64,000 bases of DNA from Polaromonas sp. A23 (GCF_002001015.1 NZ_MUNO01000005.1:62001-126000); one strand, 5' to 3'; numbered from the stretch's first letter, positions 1 through 8,963 are shown. The notes: a model not told the origin generated them from the sequence alone. A program made the numbers and translations.

Positions 1-65
1 AGGGTGCCGGCAAGCGCCGTTGCGCCCAGGGCGCCGAGCATGTTGCGTCGGTTAAACAGAACCAT
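1..65 (-). CDS. N-terminus of an exported protein (partial)
   Basis: Only the first 21 codons lie in the window, reading leftward from an ATG at 63-65. A good ribosome binding site (CAGGAGG) lies just upstream on the same strand. The peptide begins MVLFNRRNMLGALGATALAG, which has a twin arginine followed by a hydrophobic core and resembles a Tat-type signal peptide. Bug/tripartite tricarboxylate receptors and other periplasmic proteins of Comamonadaceae often start this way. The mature protein is outside the window, so no function is assigned. Confidence 0.65.
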   Translation of the reverse strand, partial: MVLFNRRNMLGALGATALAGT

Positions 66-383
66 GGGAACCTCCTGTGGGGTGGGAGCTTTGTGATTCT
101 TATACAAAGTGGAAGGGCTTGCCTGACAGATGCAACTGGCGGTTTGGCGGGGTGAGCCTGCTGAATCGCTATGAATTCAATAGCTTCTTGCGACCGCCGT
201 ATATGGATTAGGGGAAGATTCGACATTCAAAACGTATTCTGAGGCAGCTAACAGGGCGCTTGTAGCGTGTCCTCTCATTGGAGGAGGGTTCTTTGCAGGT
301 GCTCACCTAGAATGGGCCAGAGGGAAGACTAATGACGCCAGAGCCTAAAGCCGGGGTCAACATTGACGCGCTATTTAAAGAGT
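66..383. other. Intergenic region before the RM cassette
   Basis: This gap holds the upstream region of the leftward signal-peptide gene, a degenerate copy of the dispersed TAGCTGCTTGCGC element (about 170-222) and, near its right end, a short reading frame starting at 332. That frame reads MTPEPKAGVNIDALF and then runs 27 codons into hsdM in another frame. I see no full gene here. The hsdM promoter must lie here, but no convincing -35/-10 pair stands out. Confidence 0.5.
170..222 (+). repeat. Dispersed element, degenerate copy A
   Basis: CGCTATGAATTCAATAGCTT, CTTGCGACCGCCGTATATGG and ATTAGGGGAAGATTC follow the same block order as copy D but with several changes. It is the least certain copy. 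Confidence 0.5.
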
Positions 384-415
384 ATGAACACCGAAGAACA
401 ACAATTTCTCAATAA
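332..415 (+). pseudogene. Possible scar of an EcoEI-type hsdR N-terminus
   Basis: A 27-codon frame starts at an ATG preceded by GAGGGA. It reads MTPEPKAGVNIDALFKEYE and stops inside hsdM. The opening resembles the N-terminus of EcoEI-type HsdR proteins, which commonly begin MTPEAxARxxIDALL. The resemblance ends after about 15 residues, as expected for a recombination scar. It could also be a translated leader peptide or chance. The family resemblance is from memory and unverified. Confidence 0.3.
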
Positions 416-2027
416 CCTCGACAAGCAACTCTGGGCCGCAGCCGACCGTTTGCGTGCCGCCGTCAATCCCAGCGAATACATGCATGTTGTCTTGGGGTTG
501 GTCTTCCTCAAGTACATCTCCGATGCATTCAAGGAGCGTCGTTTGGAACTTGAAGCTGCTTTCAATGATCCGGCTAACGATTACTACCTGGGCGAAGATT
601 CGGCAGAGTTAATCGAGCAGGAGCTTGAAGCGCGCGACTACTACACCGAGACCAACGTTTTCTGGGTGCCTGCCCTGGCCCGCTGGGATTTCCTCAAAGA
701 CAGCGCCAAAGTCGCCATCGACACAGTCCTCACCGTTAAAAACGGAAAAACTTTTCAGTACAAGTTCAAAGGCATAGGCCGCCTACTGGACGACGCCCTC
801 GAAGCGGTGGAAAAGGACAACCCCAAACTCAAAGGCGTGCTCGACAAAAGTTACGCGCGCTGGCGTGTAGACGAAGCCTTGCCCGGTCTCATAGACGAGT
901 TCTCCAAAATCCCGTTCAACCGCGGCGCGCTCAAGGCCAAAGACATTCTGGGGCACATCTACGAATACTTCCTGGGGGAGTTCTCTATTGCTGCTGGCAA
1001 GCGCGGCGGCGAGTTCTATACACCCAAGAGCATCGTCAGCCTGATTGTGGAAATGTTGGAGCCGTTTGAGGGTCGCGTGTACGACCCTTGCTGCGGTTCG
1101 GGTGGTTTCTTTGTGCAGAGCGAGCGCTTTGTGTTGGAGCACGGCGGCAAGATCGGCCAGCTCAGTATCTATGGGCAAGAGTTCAACCCCACCACCTGGC
1201 GCCTGGCCAGCATGAACATGGCCATCCGCGGCCTGGACTTTGACTTCGGCAAAGAGCCCGCTAGCACCTACTCCCGGCCCCAGCACCCCGACCTGCGCGC
1301 CGACTTCATCATGGCCAACCCACCCTTCAACATGAAGGCTTGGAAAGAGGGCGTGCGAGATGACGACCCGCGTTGGAAGTACGGCGTGCCGCCCGACGGG
1401 AATGCTAACTTTGCGTGGATGCAGCACATGATTCACCACCTGGCACCTCACGGCAGCATGGCCCTGCTGCTTGCTAATGGCTCCATGAGCAGCAACACCA
1501 ACAACGAAGGCGAAATTCGCAAAGCCCTCATCGAGGCCGATCTGGTGGAGTGCATGGTGGCCCTACCCGGCCAGCTGTTTACCAACACGCAAATTCCGGC
1601 CTGCATCTGGTTTCTCACGCGCAGTAAGGCCGAGCGCGCCAAAAAAGGTATCAGCCGTCGCCGCCATGGTGAAGTGTTGTTCATCGACGCCCGCCAGCTT
1701 GGGTACATGAAAGACCGCGTGTTGCGCGACTTCAAACCCGAAGACGTCGCCAAGGTGGCCGCCACGTTTCACGCCTGGCAACGCGGTACGAACTACGCTG
1801 ACGAAGCAGGCTTTTGCAAAACTGCCACGCTGGACGACATCCGCAAGGCCGACCACGTGCTCACCCCGGGCCGCTACGTGGGCGCCGCAGCGCAAGAGCC
1901 CGATGCAGAGCCTTTTGAAGAAAAGATGGCCCGTCTGACTACCTCCTTGGGGGAGCAGTTTAAGGAGAACGCTCGCCTGGAAGTAGAGATTCGCAAAAAT
2001 CTGGCGGGGCTGGGTTATGAAGTCTGA
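384..2027 (+). CDS. hsdM: Type I restriction-modification methyltransferase subunit HsdM
   Basis: A 547-residue N6-adenine methyltransferase subunit of a type I restriction-modification system; with HsdS it methylates, and with HsdR the complex cuts unmodified DNA. The N-terminal HsdM helical domain (about 1-150) is followed by the catalytic domain with the FYTP motif (211-214), the AdoMet-binding motif I DPCCGSGGFF (234-243) and the catalytic motif IV NPPF (312-315). The frame is open further upstream to a TTG at 363, but ATG 384 gives the usual MNTEEQQ-like start and follows an AAAGAG sequence. It is the first gene of a tight co-directional cassette; its stop overlaps the start of the next small ORF. 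Confidence in family and role is very high. Confidence 0.97.
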   Translation: MNTEEQQFLNNLDKQLWAAADRLRAAVNPSEYMHVVLGLVFLKYISDAFKERRLELEAAFNDPANDYYLGEDSAELIEQELEARDYYTETNVFWVPALARWDFLKDSAKVAIDTVLTVKNGKTFQYKFKGIGRLLDDALEAVEKDNPKLKGVLDKSYARWRVDEALPGLIDEFSKIPFNRGALKAKDILGHIYEYFLGEFSIAAGKRGGEFYTPKSIVSLIVEMLEPFEGRVYDPCCGSGGFFVQSERFVLEHGGKIGQLSIYGQEFNPTTWRLASMNMAIRGLDFDFGKEPASTYSRPQHPDLRADFIMANPPFNMKAWKEGVRDDDPRWKYGVPPDGNANFAWMQHMIHHLAPHGSMALLLANGSMSSNTNNEGEIRKALIEADLVECMVALPGQLFTNTQIPACIWFLTRSKAERAKKGISRRRHGEVLFIDARQLGYMKDRVLRDFKPEDVAKVAATFHAWQRGTNYADEAGFCKTATLDDIRKADHVLTPGRYVGAAAQEPDAEPFEEKMARLTTSLGEQFKENARLEVEIRKNLAGLGYEV

Positions 2028-2199
2028 TGCCGTGAATGCAAAAACCGCCTTCCACTTCTCCAACCTGGTGGAGCACCCTCTGGCGGGCATGAGCAACCAG
2101 CTCTTCGTGTCGCGCTACCATGTGCAGCTGCCGGGCAAGGCGGAGATTGCGGCCTTCTTCTATAAGGCGGTGGAGGAGTTGGTGGGCGGGAATGAGTAG
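2017..2199 (+). CDS. Small ORF between hsdM and hsdS, DUF1016-like C-terminal fragment
   Basis: A 60-codon frame overlaps the last codons of hsdM and the first codons of hsdS, so all three could be translationally coupled. The peptide contains NQLFVSRYHVQLPGKAEI, which resembles the extreme C-terminus of DUF1016/YhcG-family PDDEXK nucleases, where an F-V-S-[RK]-Y-x3-LP pattern is typical. No nuclease core is present. It is either the remnant of a DUF1016 gene fused into the cassette by recombination or a genuine short accessory peptide. The similarity is recalled, not searched. Confidence 0.45.
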   Translation: MKSDAVNAKTAFHFSNLVEHPLAGMSNQLFVSRYHVQLPGKAEIAAFFYKAVEELVGGNE

Positions 2200-3502
2200 T
2201 TTTGTGAACGAACCATTGGGAAGCCTCCTGGGCGAGCGAGGATACATCCGCGGGCCGTTCGGCTCAGCCTTGGTACGAAAAGAACTTCAAAGTTTTGGCA
2301 TTCCCGTATACGAGCAGCAGCATGCAATCTCAGGAACGCGAGAGTTTCGCTTCTATGTTGGCCAAGAAAAGTTTGATGAATTGAAGCGTTTCGCGGTGAA
2401 GGCCAATGACCTAATTATCAGTTGTTCCGGAACTGTTGGCCGTATCTCCACAATCCGTGAGGGAGATCCACTGGGCATCATCAGCCAAGCGTTGTTAATC
2501 CTCCGTCCTGATGTGTCCAAGGTGCTTCCGAAGTTCCTTGGCTATTTCCTCGGAGGTGATACAGGTCAGCGAGCGCTGATTCAAGCATCGCACGGTACGG
2601 TGCAAGTCAACATTGCTCCTCGATCCGTTGTGGAGACCATACCGATACCCGTTCCTTCCTTGGAAGAGCAGCAGGCTATCGTTCAGGTCCTTGGCTCTAT
2701 CGACGACAAGATCGAACTCAACGGTCGCCTGAACGAAACTCTGGAGGCGATGGCTTGCACCCTCTTCCAGTCCTGGTTCGTCGATTTCGACCCGGTGCGC
2801 GCCAAGGCCAACGGCGACAGCGCCAAATCCATCTGTCAACGCTGGGGCCTGACCCCCGAACTCCTCGCGCTGTTCCCAGACAGCTTCGGGAACTCGGAGC
2901 TTGGTGAGATTCCCAATGGCTGGACTGTGCGAGGGCTCGACGATGTTGCGAACTACCTCAATGGGTTGGCCTTGCAGAAGTATCCTGCATTGGAAGGAAA
3001 GGACTGGCTGCCGGTGATCAAGATTGCCCAGTTGCGTGCCGGTCACACGCTTTCTGCCGACAAAGCCAGCACTCAAGTTCCTGCGCCTTACGTGATTGAA
3101 AACGGCGACGTATTGTTCTCATGGTCGGGTAGTCTGGAGGTTGAAATCTGGTGCGGTGGAAGAGGGGCACTGAATCAGCACTTGTTTAAGGTCACATCCG
3201 GGGAGTATCCCAAGTGGTTCTACTTCCTATGGACGAGGTTCCACTTGAGTTTTTTCCGTGACATTGCAGCCAATAAGGCCACCACGATGGGGCACATCCA
3301 AAGAAAGCATTTGTCTGAGGCTAAGGTTTTATGTCCCCCCATGGAGCTTTTGGATGAAATGACGAAAGTGCTGATGCCGCTAATTGAGATGACGATTAGC
3401 AATCGCCTCGAGGCTGGAGGTTTGTCCAATGTCAGGACAGCTCTTCTGCCTGAACTGCTGTCAGGTAACGTTGCGGTGGTAGTTGAAGCGGAGCTCTCAT
3501 GA
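2192..3502 (+). CDS. hsdS: Type I restriction specificity subunit HsdS
   Basis: This 436-residue subunit chooses the DNA target of the HsdMSR complex. Two target-recognition domains are visible, each followed by a conserved helical spacer. The first spacer has EEQQAIVQVLGSIDDKIELN near the middle of the protein, followed by LFQSWFVDFDPVRAKANG, a signature of this HsdS subgroup. The second domain runs from about SELGEIPNGW to the C-terminus. The ATG at 2192 was chosen because it follows a GGAGGAG-type site and starts MSSFVNEPLG; the longer open frame upstream is arginine-rich readthrough of the small ORF. Its stop overlaps the SIR2 gene by four bases (ATGA), implying coupled translation. Confidence 0.95.
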   Translation: MSSFVNEPLGSLLGERGYIRGPFGSALVRKELQSFGIPVYEQQHAISGTREFRFYVGQEKFDELKRFAVKANDLIISCSGTVGRISTIREGDPLGIISQALLILRPDVSKVLPKFLGYFLGGDTGQRALIQASHGTVQVNIAPRSVVETIPIPVPSLEEQQAIVQVLGSIDDKIELNGRLNETLEAMACTLFQSWFVDFDPVRAKANGDSAKSICQRWGLTPELLALFPDSFGNSELGEIPNGWTVRGLDDVANYLNGLALQKYPALEGKDWLPVIKIAQLRAGHTLSADKASTQVPAPYVIENGDVLFSWSGSLEVEIWCGGRGALNQHLFKVTSGEYPKWFYFLWTRFHLSFFRDIAANKATTMGHIQRKHLSEAKVLCPPMELLDEMTKVLMPLIEMTISNRLEAGGLSNVRTALLPELLSGNVAVVVEAELS

Positions 3503-4635
3503 AGGAAGTCAAAACTGACGAATCATTGTTGGGACATGCCATTGACTTATTGACAGTCCGCTATGACGCAAACAAGGACTTCAACGAATACCTTGATAGT
3601 GAGGATCCGATCGCGCTGGGGACCTCTGCCTATCCGCGGAGCAAAGTGCTGTTTTGGGTTGATCCTGAAGGCTATGAGGCTGACAAAGTCGCATGGGAGA
3701 GTGACTCAATTGAAGCAAAGCATGAAGATGCGATCAAGCTACTTCAAGACAACGCATGCGTTCCACAGTTTATGGATCTACTTCAGGCTGCGGATCGGGG
3801 TCGGGTTGTCCCGTTTGTTGGCGCAGGCTTGTCCAAGCCGTTGGGCATGCCCTTATGGGGAGAAGCACTTGGGCTGCTTTTGACCCGGCTGCATGGTGCC
3901 AATGTCGCTGCAATACGACCTTTGATCGATGCTGGCCAATACCTTCTGGCAGCGCAGCGCATGGCCGCGCATGATGCCGCTGTTACATCAGCATTTATTC
4001 GTAACACCTACCGGGCTCAAAGGCTCCGTCTTAACGCTGGGCCGCTGCAGCATCTTCCGCGCTTTGCCCGGGGGTGCATTGTCACCACCAATTTTGATGA
4101 TGCCATTGAAAAAACGTATGAAGAGGCGATCCACCACGGCAAGCCCATGGATTTCAAAGCCTACATGCACGGCACACAAGAGCACAATTTTTTTTCGCGC
4201 ATGGTCCGGGGCGATCGTTGTCTCTTGAAGTTGCATGGTGATGCGGAAAGCGATGCCACTCACATTCTCACGGAGCAGCAGTACGAGCTTGCCTATGGCC
4301 TGCCCCCTGGGTTCGATTTTCAGAAACCCTTACCAAAAGCACTAAGGCAGATATACATCTCGCAATCCTTGCTATTCCTCGGTTGCGGGCTGGAGCAGGA
4401 CTGGACCCTCGATTTGTTTAAGGCAGCCAAAGAAAGTGATGCCTATCAAGTGCCTAACCACTACGCGATAGTGGAAGAACCGAGCTCAGCGGTCGGGCGT
4501 CAACAAAAGGAAGCACAGCTTCTGGAGCTGAACATTCAGCCGGTCTGGTACCCGAACGGGCAGCATGTGTTAGTCGAACGTCTTGTAGATTTGGTCGCGG
4601 ACGTCGCCGAAAAGCGCTTTGTCTTCAAGGGTTGA
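3499..4635 (+). CDS. SIR2-domain protein inside the type I RM operon
   Basis: This 378-residue protein has a SIR2-like Rossmann domain of the kind used as an NAD-cleaving effector in several anti-phage systems. Visible motifs are VVPFVGAGLS (103-112, dinucleotide loop), CIVTTNFDDA (193-202), KLHGD (244-248, with the catalytic-type His246) and LFLGCGLEQD (292-301). The first ~95 residues are acidic and unlike the SIR2 core; they may contact a partner. The gene overlaps hsdS by four bases and ends 12 bases before hsdR, so it is an integral cassette member. In E. coli prr the PrrC anticodon nuclease holds the same slot, between hsdS and hsdR. I infer an abortive-infection effector held silent by the RM complex. 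A protein deacylase role is much less likely in this context. Confidence 0.88.
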   Translation: MKEVKTDESLLGHAIDLLTVRYDANKDFNEYLDSEDPIALGTSAYPRSKVLFWVDPEGYEADKVAWESDSIEAKHEDAIKLLQDNACVPQFMDLLQAADRGRVVPFVGAGLSKPLGMPLWGEALGLLLTRLHGANVAAIRPLIDAGQYLLAAQRMAAHDAAVTSAFIRNTYRAQRLRLNAGPLQHLPRFARGCIVTTNFDDAIEKTYEEAIHHGKPMDFKAYMHGTQEHNFFSRMVRGDRCLLKLHGDAESDATHILTEQQYELAYGLPPGFDFQKPLPKALRQIYISQSLLFLGCGLEQDWTLDLFKAAKESDAYQVPNHYAIVEEPSSAVGRQQKEAQLLELNIQPVWYPNGQHVLVERLVDLVADVAEKRFVFKG

Positions 4636-4647
4636 GGAGTAGACGCA

Positions 4648-7600
4648 ATGGTTGAAAACGACCTCGAACAACTCGCCCTTACCTGGTTTCAAGACACCGG
4701 CTGGGACTACCGCGCTGGGCAAGACATTGCTCCCGACAGTGACAGCCCACAGCGTAGCGACTACCGCCAAGTGCTGTTGCAGAATGAGCTTCGCGAAGCA
4801 TTGGCACGGCTGAACCCGCAAATACCCGCCGCCGTGCTGGACGATGTGGCGCACCAGTTGGCCACGTCAAACCATCCCTCGACAATCCAGCGCAACCGGA
4901 CGTTCCATGAGGCACTGGTGGGTGGTGTACCGGTAGAGGTAGAGATCAATGGCGAGCGCCGCGGCGACCGTGTGGTGCTGGTGGACTTTGATACGCCTGA
5001 GCGCAATCGATTTCTGGTGGTGAACCAGTTCACCGTGCAAGGTACCAGGCAGCCGCGTCGGCCAGACCTCGTGTGTTTTATCAACGGTCTGCCCATTGCC
5101 GTGATTGAGCTGAAAAATCTTGCGGCGGAGCAGGTGGGCATCAAAGACGCATTCCACCAGTTGCAGACCTACAAGGACGAGGTGACTGACCTCTTTGTAT
5201 TCAACGAGGCGCTGGTAGCTTCTGACGGACTACATGCGCGCATAGGCTCGCTCACGGCCAACTTCGAGCGGTTTTTACCGTGGCGCACGGTCAAGAACGA
5301 AAACGATCGCCCGCTGTTGGAATTTGAGCTGGAGAAGGTTGTGCGCGGTTTCTTTGCGCCCGCGTTGCTGCTGGACTACCTGCGTTACTTTGTGTTGTTT
5401 GAAATGGCAGATGGCCAGGTGGTGAAGAAGATTGCGGCCTACCACCAGTTCCACGCAGTGCGCGCAGCAGTGAAGGCAGCAGTCATTGCCGCCACCCCGC
5501 CTGCCGCCAATGTGGTGCAGGAACAATGGGCCAGCTATGCCGATCGGGTGAAGCCGGGCTCGCGAATGGGTGGCATTGTGTGGCACACGCAGGGCTCGGG
5601 CAAAAGCATTTCCATGGTGTGCTTTGCTGCCAAGCTAATGCAGCATCCTGAAATGCACAACCCCACGCTGGTGATAGTGACCGACCGCAACGACCTGGAC
5701 GGTCAGCTGTTTCAGACCTTTGTGGGGGCGCGCAGCCTGCTGCGCGAGCAGCCGCAGCAGGCGGGCAGCCGCGATGAGCTGCGCGCGCTGTTGGCGGGGC
5801 GACCCTCGGGTGGCATCATCTTTACCACGGTGCAGAAATTCACGCCTGATGCGGGGGAAGAGGTGTTCCCCCTGCTATCTGACCGCACCAATGTCGTGGT
5901 GATGGCCGATGAGGCCCACCGCTCGCAGTACGGCTTTCGCGCCTTGCTGGACAAGAAGACTGGCAAATACAAATACGGCTTTGCCAAGCACCTGCGCGAT
6001 GCGCTAAAAAACGCTACCTTTGTCGGCTTTACCGGCACACCCATTGAGGTGGGTGACCACGACACCCGCGCGGTGTTTGGCGAATACGTCAGCATCTATG
6101 ACATTCAAGACGCGGTGGACGACGGCGCCACGGTTCCCATCTTCTACGAAAGTCGCCTGGCCAAGCTGAACCTGAACCAGGTGCAGATGGAGCAGCTCAA
6201 CGCGGATGTGGAAGACGTCTTTGAAGACGAAGAAGACGCCGCGTTGATAGAGGCAGAGAAAACCCGCTGGGCCGCGCTGGAAAAATTGGTAGGCGCCAAA
6301 GAGCGCGTAGAACTGGTGGCTGCAGACATCGTGCAGCACTTTGAGGCGCGCAACACGGCGGTGGCGGGCAAGGGAATGGTGGTGGCCATGAGCCGCGAGA
6401 TTTGCGCCCGACTCTATACGGCTATTGTTGCGTTGCGCCCCGACTGGCACAGCGACGACCCGGCGCAGGGCGCTATCAAGGTGGTGATGACAGGCTCCGC
6501 CGCGGACACAGCGCTGCTGCAACCGCACATCTACAACAGTGCCGCCAAGAAGCTATTGGAGCGCCGCTTTAAAGATGCGGTTGACCCGCTTAAGTTGGTG
6601 ATCGTGCGCGACATGTGGCTCACCGGTTTTGATGTGCCCTGCCTGCACACCATGTACATCGACAAGCCGATGCGCGACCACAACCTGATGCAGGCCATTG
6701 CCCGCGTAAACCGCGTGTTCCGCGACAAGGAAGGCGGCCTGGTAGTGGACTACATCGGCATTGCCGCCGAGTTGCGCAAGGCGCTGCGCACCTACACCGA
6801 GAGCAAGGGCAAAGGTCAGCCCACGTTGGACGCCGCCGAGGCGTTGGCCAAGCTGCAAGAGTTAATGGAAGTGGCGCGCCACCTGCTGCACGGCTTTGAT
6901 TTCAGCGCCTACCGCACGCAGGCCACCACGCTGCTGTTGCCCGCCGCCAACTTTGTGCTGGGACTGGATGAGGGAAAAAAACGTTGGGCTGATGTGGTGC
7001 TGGCCATCACCAAGGCGTTTTCGCTGTGCGGCACTTTGGACGATGCGGCGGAGTTACGCGAAGAAATTGCCTTCTTCCAAGCCATCAAGGCAGTGATTGC
7101 CAAGGCCACCACTTCGGATGCCAAGCTTTCGGAGGAAGGCCGTAACGCGGTACTTAAGCAGATTCTGGACAACGCGGTGGTGGCTGAGGGGGTCCAAGAC
7201 ATCTTCAAGCTAGCCGGGCTCGACCGGCCCGACATTGGCATCTTGTCGGACGCGTTTCTGGAGGAAGTACGTCAGCTGCCGCAGCGCAACTTTGCGGTCG
7301 AGCTGCTGCAAAAGCTGTTGAGCGATCAAGTGAAGTCACGTATGCGGGCGAACGTGGTGCTGGAGCGCAAGTTCAGTGAACGTCTGCAGGCCGCGTTGAA
7401 CCGCTACCTGAGCCGCGCGGTGGAGAGCGCACAGGTGATTGAAGAGCTGATTGTCATGGCCAAGGAGTTCCGCGAGGCGGCGCTGCGTGGCGACAAGCTG
7501 GGGCTCAATACCTCGGAGTTGGCGTTCTATGACGCGCTGACTGATAACGAAAGTGCAGTGCGCGAGCTGAGTGACGATGTGCTGAAGAAGATTGCGATAG

Positions 7601-7788
7601 AAATTACCGAAAAACTGCGCAACAGTACATCGGTGGATTGGCAAAAACGCGAGAGTGTCCGTGCTCGCCTGCGAAACTTGGTGCGCATCACTCTGCGACG
7701 CTATAAATACCCGCCTGATATGCAGGAAGAGGCCATTCGATTGGTGCTGGAGCAGGCGGAGCGGCTGTCGGACGCTTGGGCGAAATAA
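4648..7788 (+). CDS. hsdR: Type I restriction endonuclease subunit HsdR
   Basis: This is the 1046-residue motor and nuclease subunit of the type I system. The N-terminal PD-(D/E)xK nuclease is seen in RRPDL (Asp140) and IELKN (Glu154, Lys156). Superfamily 2 helicase motifs follow: Walker A GSGKS near residue 315, DEAH near 421, FTGTP near 461, then the motif VI region [14 protein letters not shown] helical C-terminal part suited to binding HsdM/HsdS fills the rest. It starts [14 protein letters not shown], close to the usual opening of the family. Length and motif order are normal and no frameshift is seen, so the nuclease looks functional. The gene lies 12 bases after the SIR2 gene. Confidence 0.97.
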   Translation: MVENDLEQLALTWFQDTGWDYRAGQDIAPDSDSPQRSDYRQVLLQNELREALARLNPQIPAAVLDDVAHQLATSNHPSTIQRNRTFHEALVGGVPVEVEINGERRGDRVVLVDFDTPERNRFLVVNQFTVQGTRQPRRPDLVCFINGLPIAVIELKNLAAEQVGIKDAFHQLQTYKDEVTDLFVFNEALVASDGLHARIGSLTANFERFLPWRTVKNENDRPLLEFELEKVVRGFFAPALLLDYLRYFVLFEMADGQVVKKIAAYHQFHAVRAAVKAAVIAATPPAANVVQEQWASYADRVKPGSRMGGIVWHTQGSGKSISMVCFAAKLMQHPEMHNPTLVIVTDRNDLDGQLFQTFVGARSLLREQPQQAGSRDELRALLAGRPSGGIIFTTVQKFTPDAGEEVFPLLSDRTNVVVMADEAHRSQYGFRALLDKKTGKYKYGFAKHLRDALKNATFVGFTGTPIEVGDHDTRAVFGEYVSIYDIQDAVDDGATVPIFYESRLAKLNLNQVQMEQLNADVEDVFEDEEDAALIEAEKTRWAALEKLVGAKERVELVAADIVQHFEARNTAVAGKGMVVAMSREICARLYTAIVALRPDWHSDDPAQGAIKVVMTGSAADTALLQPHIYNSAAKKLLERRFKDAVDPLKLVIVRDMWLTGFDVPCLHTMYIDKPMRDHNLMQAIARVNRVFRDKEGGLVVDYIGIAAELRKALRTYTESKGKGQPTLDAAEALAKLQELMEVARHLLHGFDFSAYRTQATTLLLPAANFVLGLDEGKKRWADVVLAITKAFSLCGTLDDAAELREEIAFFQAIKAVIAKATTSDAKLSEEGRNAVLKQILDNAVVAEGVQDIFKLAGLDRPDIGILSDAFLEEVRQLPQRNFAVELLQKLLSDQVKSRMRANVVLERKFSERLQAALNRYLSRAVESAQVIEELIVMAKEFREAALRGDKLGLNTSELAFYDALTDNESAVRELSDDVLKKIAIEITEKLRNSTSVDWQKRESVRARLRNLVRITLRRYKYPPDMQEEAIRLVLEQAERLSDAWAK

Positions 7789-7806
7789 CTCAGGAGGAAT
7801 AAGCGG

Positions 7807-8511
7807 ATGGTGAAAAGGTATAGCGCAGAGTCAAATTCACTGGTTCTTGATCGAATTGAGAACGTATCAAAAGATGTGTTCCAAGAATACTATGAGCAGA
7901 TCACGGCGTTAGTTGGTGACTCCCCAGGTGTTTATGCTCTTTATGATGGAACGGAGTTGTACTACGTGGGCAAATCTACTGATTTGCGCAAGCGCGTAAA
8001 AATTCATCTAAAAGATCGGCACCTTGCGAGCTGGACTCATTTCAGTCTCTATCTAGTACGCGAGGCTGATCACATTCATGAAATTGAGTCGCTTCTGGTT
8101 CGCATAGCAAATCCCAAGGGGAACCGAGTTATCCCCAAAGGCCGATCTAATGGAGTGTTGGCCAAAGATCTTCGGCGTTCGATCGAGTTGAAACAAAAGC
8201 AGGTGTTGTCGGCTTTGTTTACCCCAAAACGTGCAGTTCAGAAAATGGACTTTCGCCATGCAACTGGACGGCCGGAAAAGCTCGAGGGCTTGGTACCTCA
8301 CACAACCAAGTTGTATCGTACCTACAAAGGCGAAGACTATACGGCTACTTTGAATCCCAAAGGCATCATCACGTTCAAGGGAAATAAGTACACCTCTGCG
8401 TCTGGCGCGGCAAAAGCCTTGGTGGGGCCGCGGGCGATAAATGGATGGAGATTCTGGTACATCGAAAATGCAGCAGGTGATTGGGTGACACTGGCAAACT
8501 ACAAAAGCTAA
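7807..8511 (+). CDS. GIY-YIG nuclease with RAMA/DUF4357-like C-terminal domain
   Basis: A 234-residue protein, last in the RM cassette, 18 bases after hsdR and with a strong AGGAGG site 9 bases before its ATG. Residues 38-105 form a GIY-YIG nuclease domain: GVY (41-43), YVG (53-55), DLRKRV with the conserved Arg, and Glu94 in HEIES as metal ligand candidate. Residues about 172-234 contain GIITFKGNKY, SASGAAKAL and NGWRFW, the pattern of RAMA/DUF4357 domains, which are associated with modified-DNA recognition and restriction enzymes. It may cut or sense modified phage DNA and thus widen the cassette. Base composition is a little less GC-rich than hsdR, hinting at separate acquisition. Confidence 0.85.
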   Translation: MVKRYSAESNSLVLDRIENVSKDVFQEYYEQITALVGDSPGVYALYDGTELYYVGKSTDLRKRVKIHLKDRHLASWTHFSLYLVREADHIHEIESLLVRIANPKGNRVIPKGRSNGVLAKDLRRSIELKQKQVLSALFTPKRAVQKMDFRHATGRPEKLEGLVPHTTKLYRTYKGEDYTATLNPKGIITFKGNKYTSASGAAKALVGPRAINGWRFWYIENAAGDWVTLANYKS

Positions 8512-8553
8512 AGGTGCCTTAGCATGCGTTGCACGTAGCGACACTATTCATCT

Positions 8554-8615
8554 GAGTTGCTACTGATTTAGTAGCTGCTTGCGCCCGTATCTATTGGGCC
8601 AAAGGCTAATTTTAC
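8554..8615 (+). repeat. Dispersed element, copy B
   Basis: Reads TTGCTACTGATTTAGTAGCT, GCTTGCGCCCGTATCTATTG and GGCCAAAGGCTAATTTTACT. It lies 42 bases 3' of the GIY-YIG gene in the sense direction. Confidence 0.88.
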
Positions 8616-8730
8616 TTAAAGAAATTTCAGTTACGCCGTTCATGGCCGCCAGAGGTGGCTGGCCTAGAAGAGCCCGACCCACCACAAGCGCAGACGCATG
8701 CCCAGTTCGGTGGTGTAGCCAACGGTGGCG

Positions 8731-8790
8731 CTACGCAGCCACATCCCGGAGCCAGACCGGGACTTCCTGTTCGAGTTGGTCTTCGGTCAT
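8731..8790 (-). pseudogene. Remnant of an hsdR N-terminus
   Basis: On the minus strand an ATG at 8788-8790 opens MTEDQLEQEVPVWLRDVAA and meets a stop after 19 codons. MTEDQLEQE is the typical start of one HsdR subgroup (MTEDQLEQExxxWL). It lies 14 bases after the stop of the Fic remnant, the arrangement seen in cassettes where a Fic gene precedes hsdR. It is therefore read as debris of a second, opposite-facing type I system. Confidence 0.55.
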
Positions 8791-8804
8791 TGTTGTCTTT
8801 TCGT

Positions 8805-8963
8805 TCACCCGGCCAACTGTGCAATGTAGGCGGTGTAGCTGTAGTTGCGGTTTTTTTTCTGCCCGGTCAGCTCGGTGACGATGCCCAAGTCTTCCAGAAC
8901 CTTGACCGCCGCCGTAGCGGTGGGGAAGCTGGTGGCCAGCTTCTGGCGCACCTGGTGCTGCGC
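8805..8963 (-). pseudogene. C-terminal remnant of a Fic-family protein
   Basis: Minus-strand codons upstream of a TGA at 8805-8807 read KLATSFPTATAAVKVLEDLG and then IVTELTGQKKNRNYSYTAY. This is the winged-helix tail found at the C-terminus of Fic-domain proteins (compare SxPTAxxAIxxLExLGIVxExTGxxRNRxxxY). Upstream the frame loses similarity and hits a stop at 8982-8984. The catalytic Fic core is absent, so this is debris. Confidence 0.6.
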
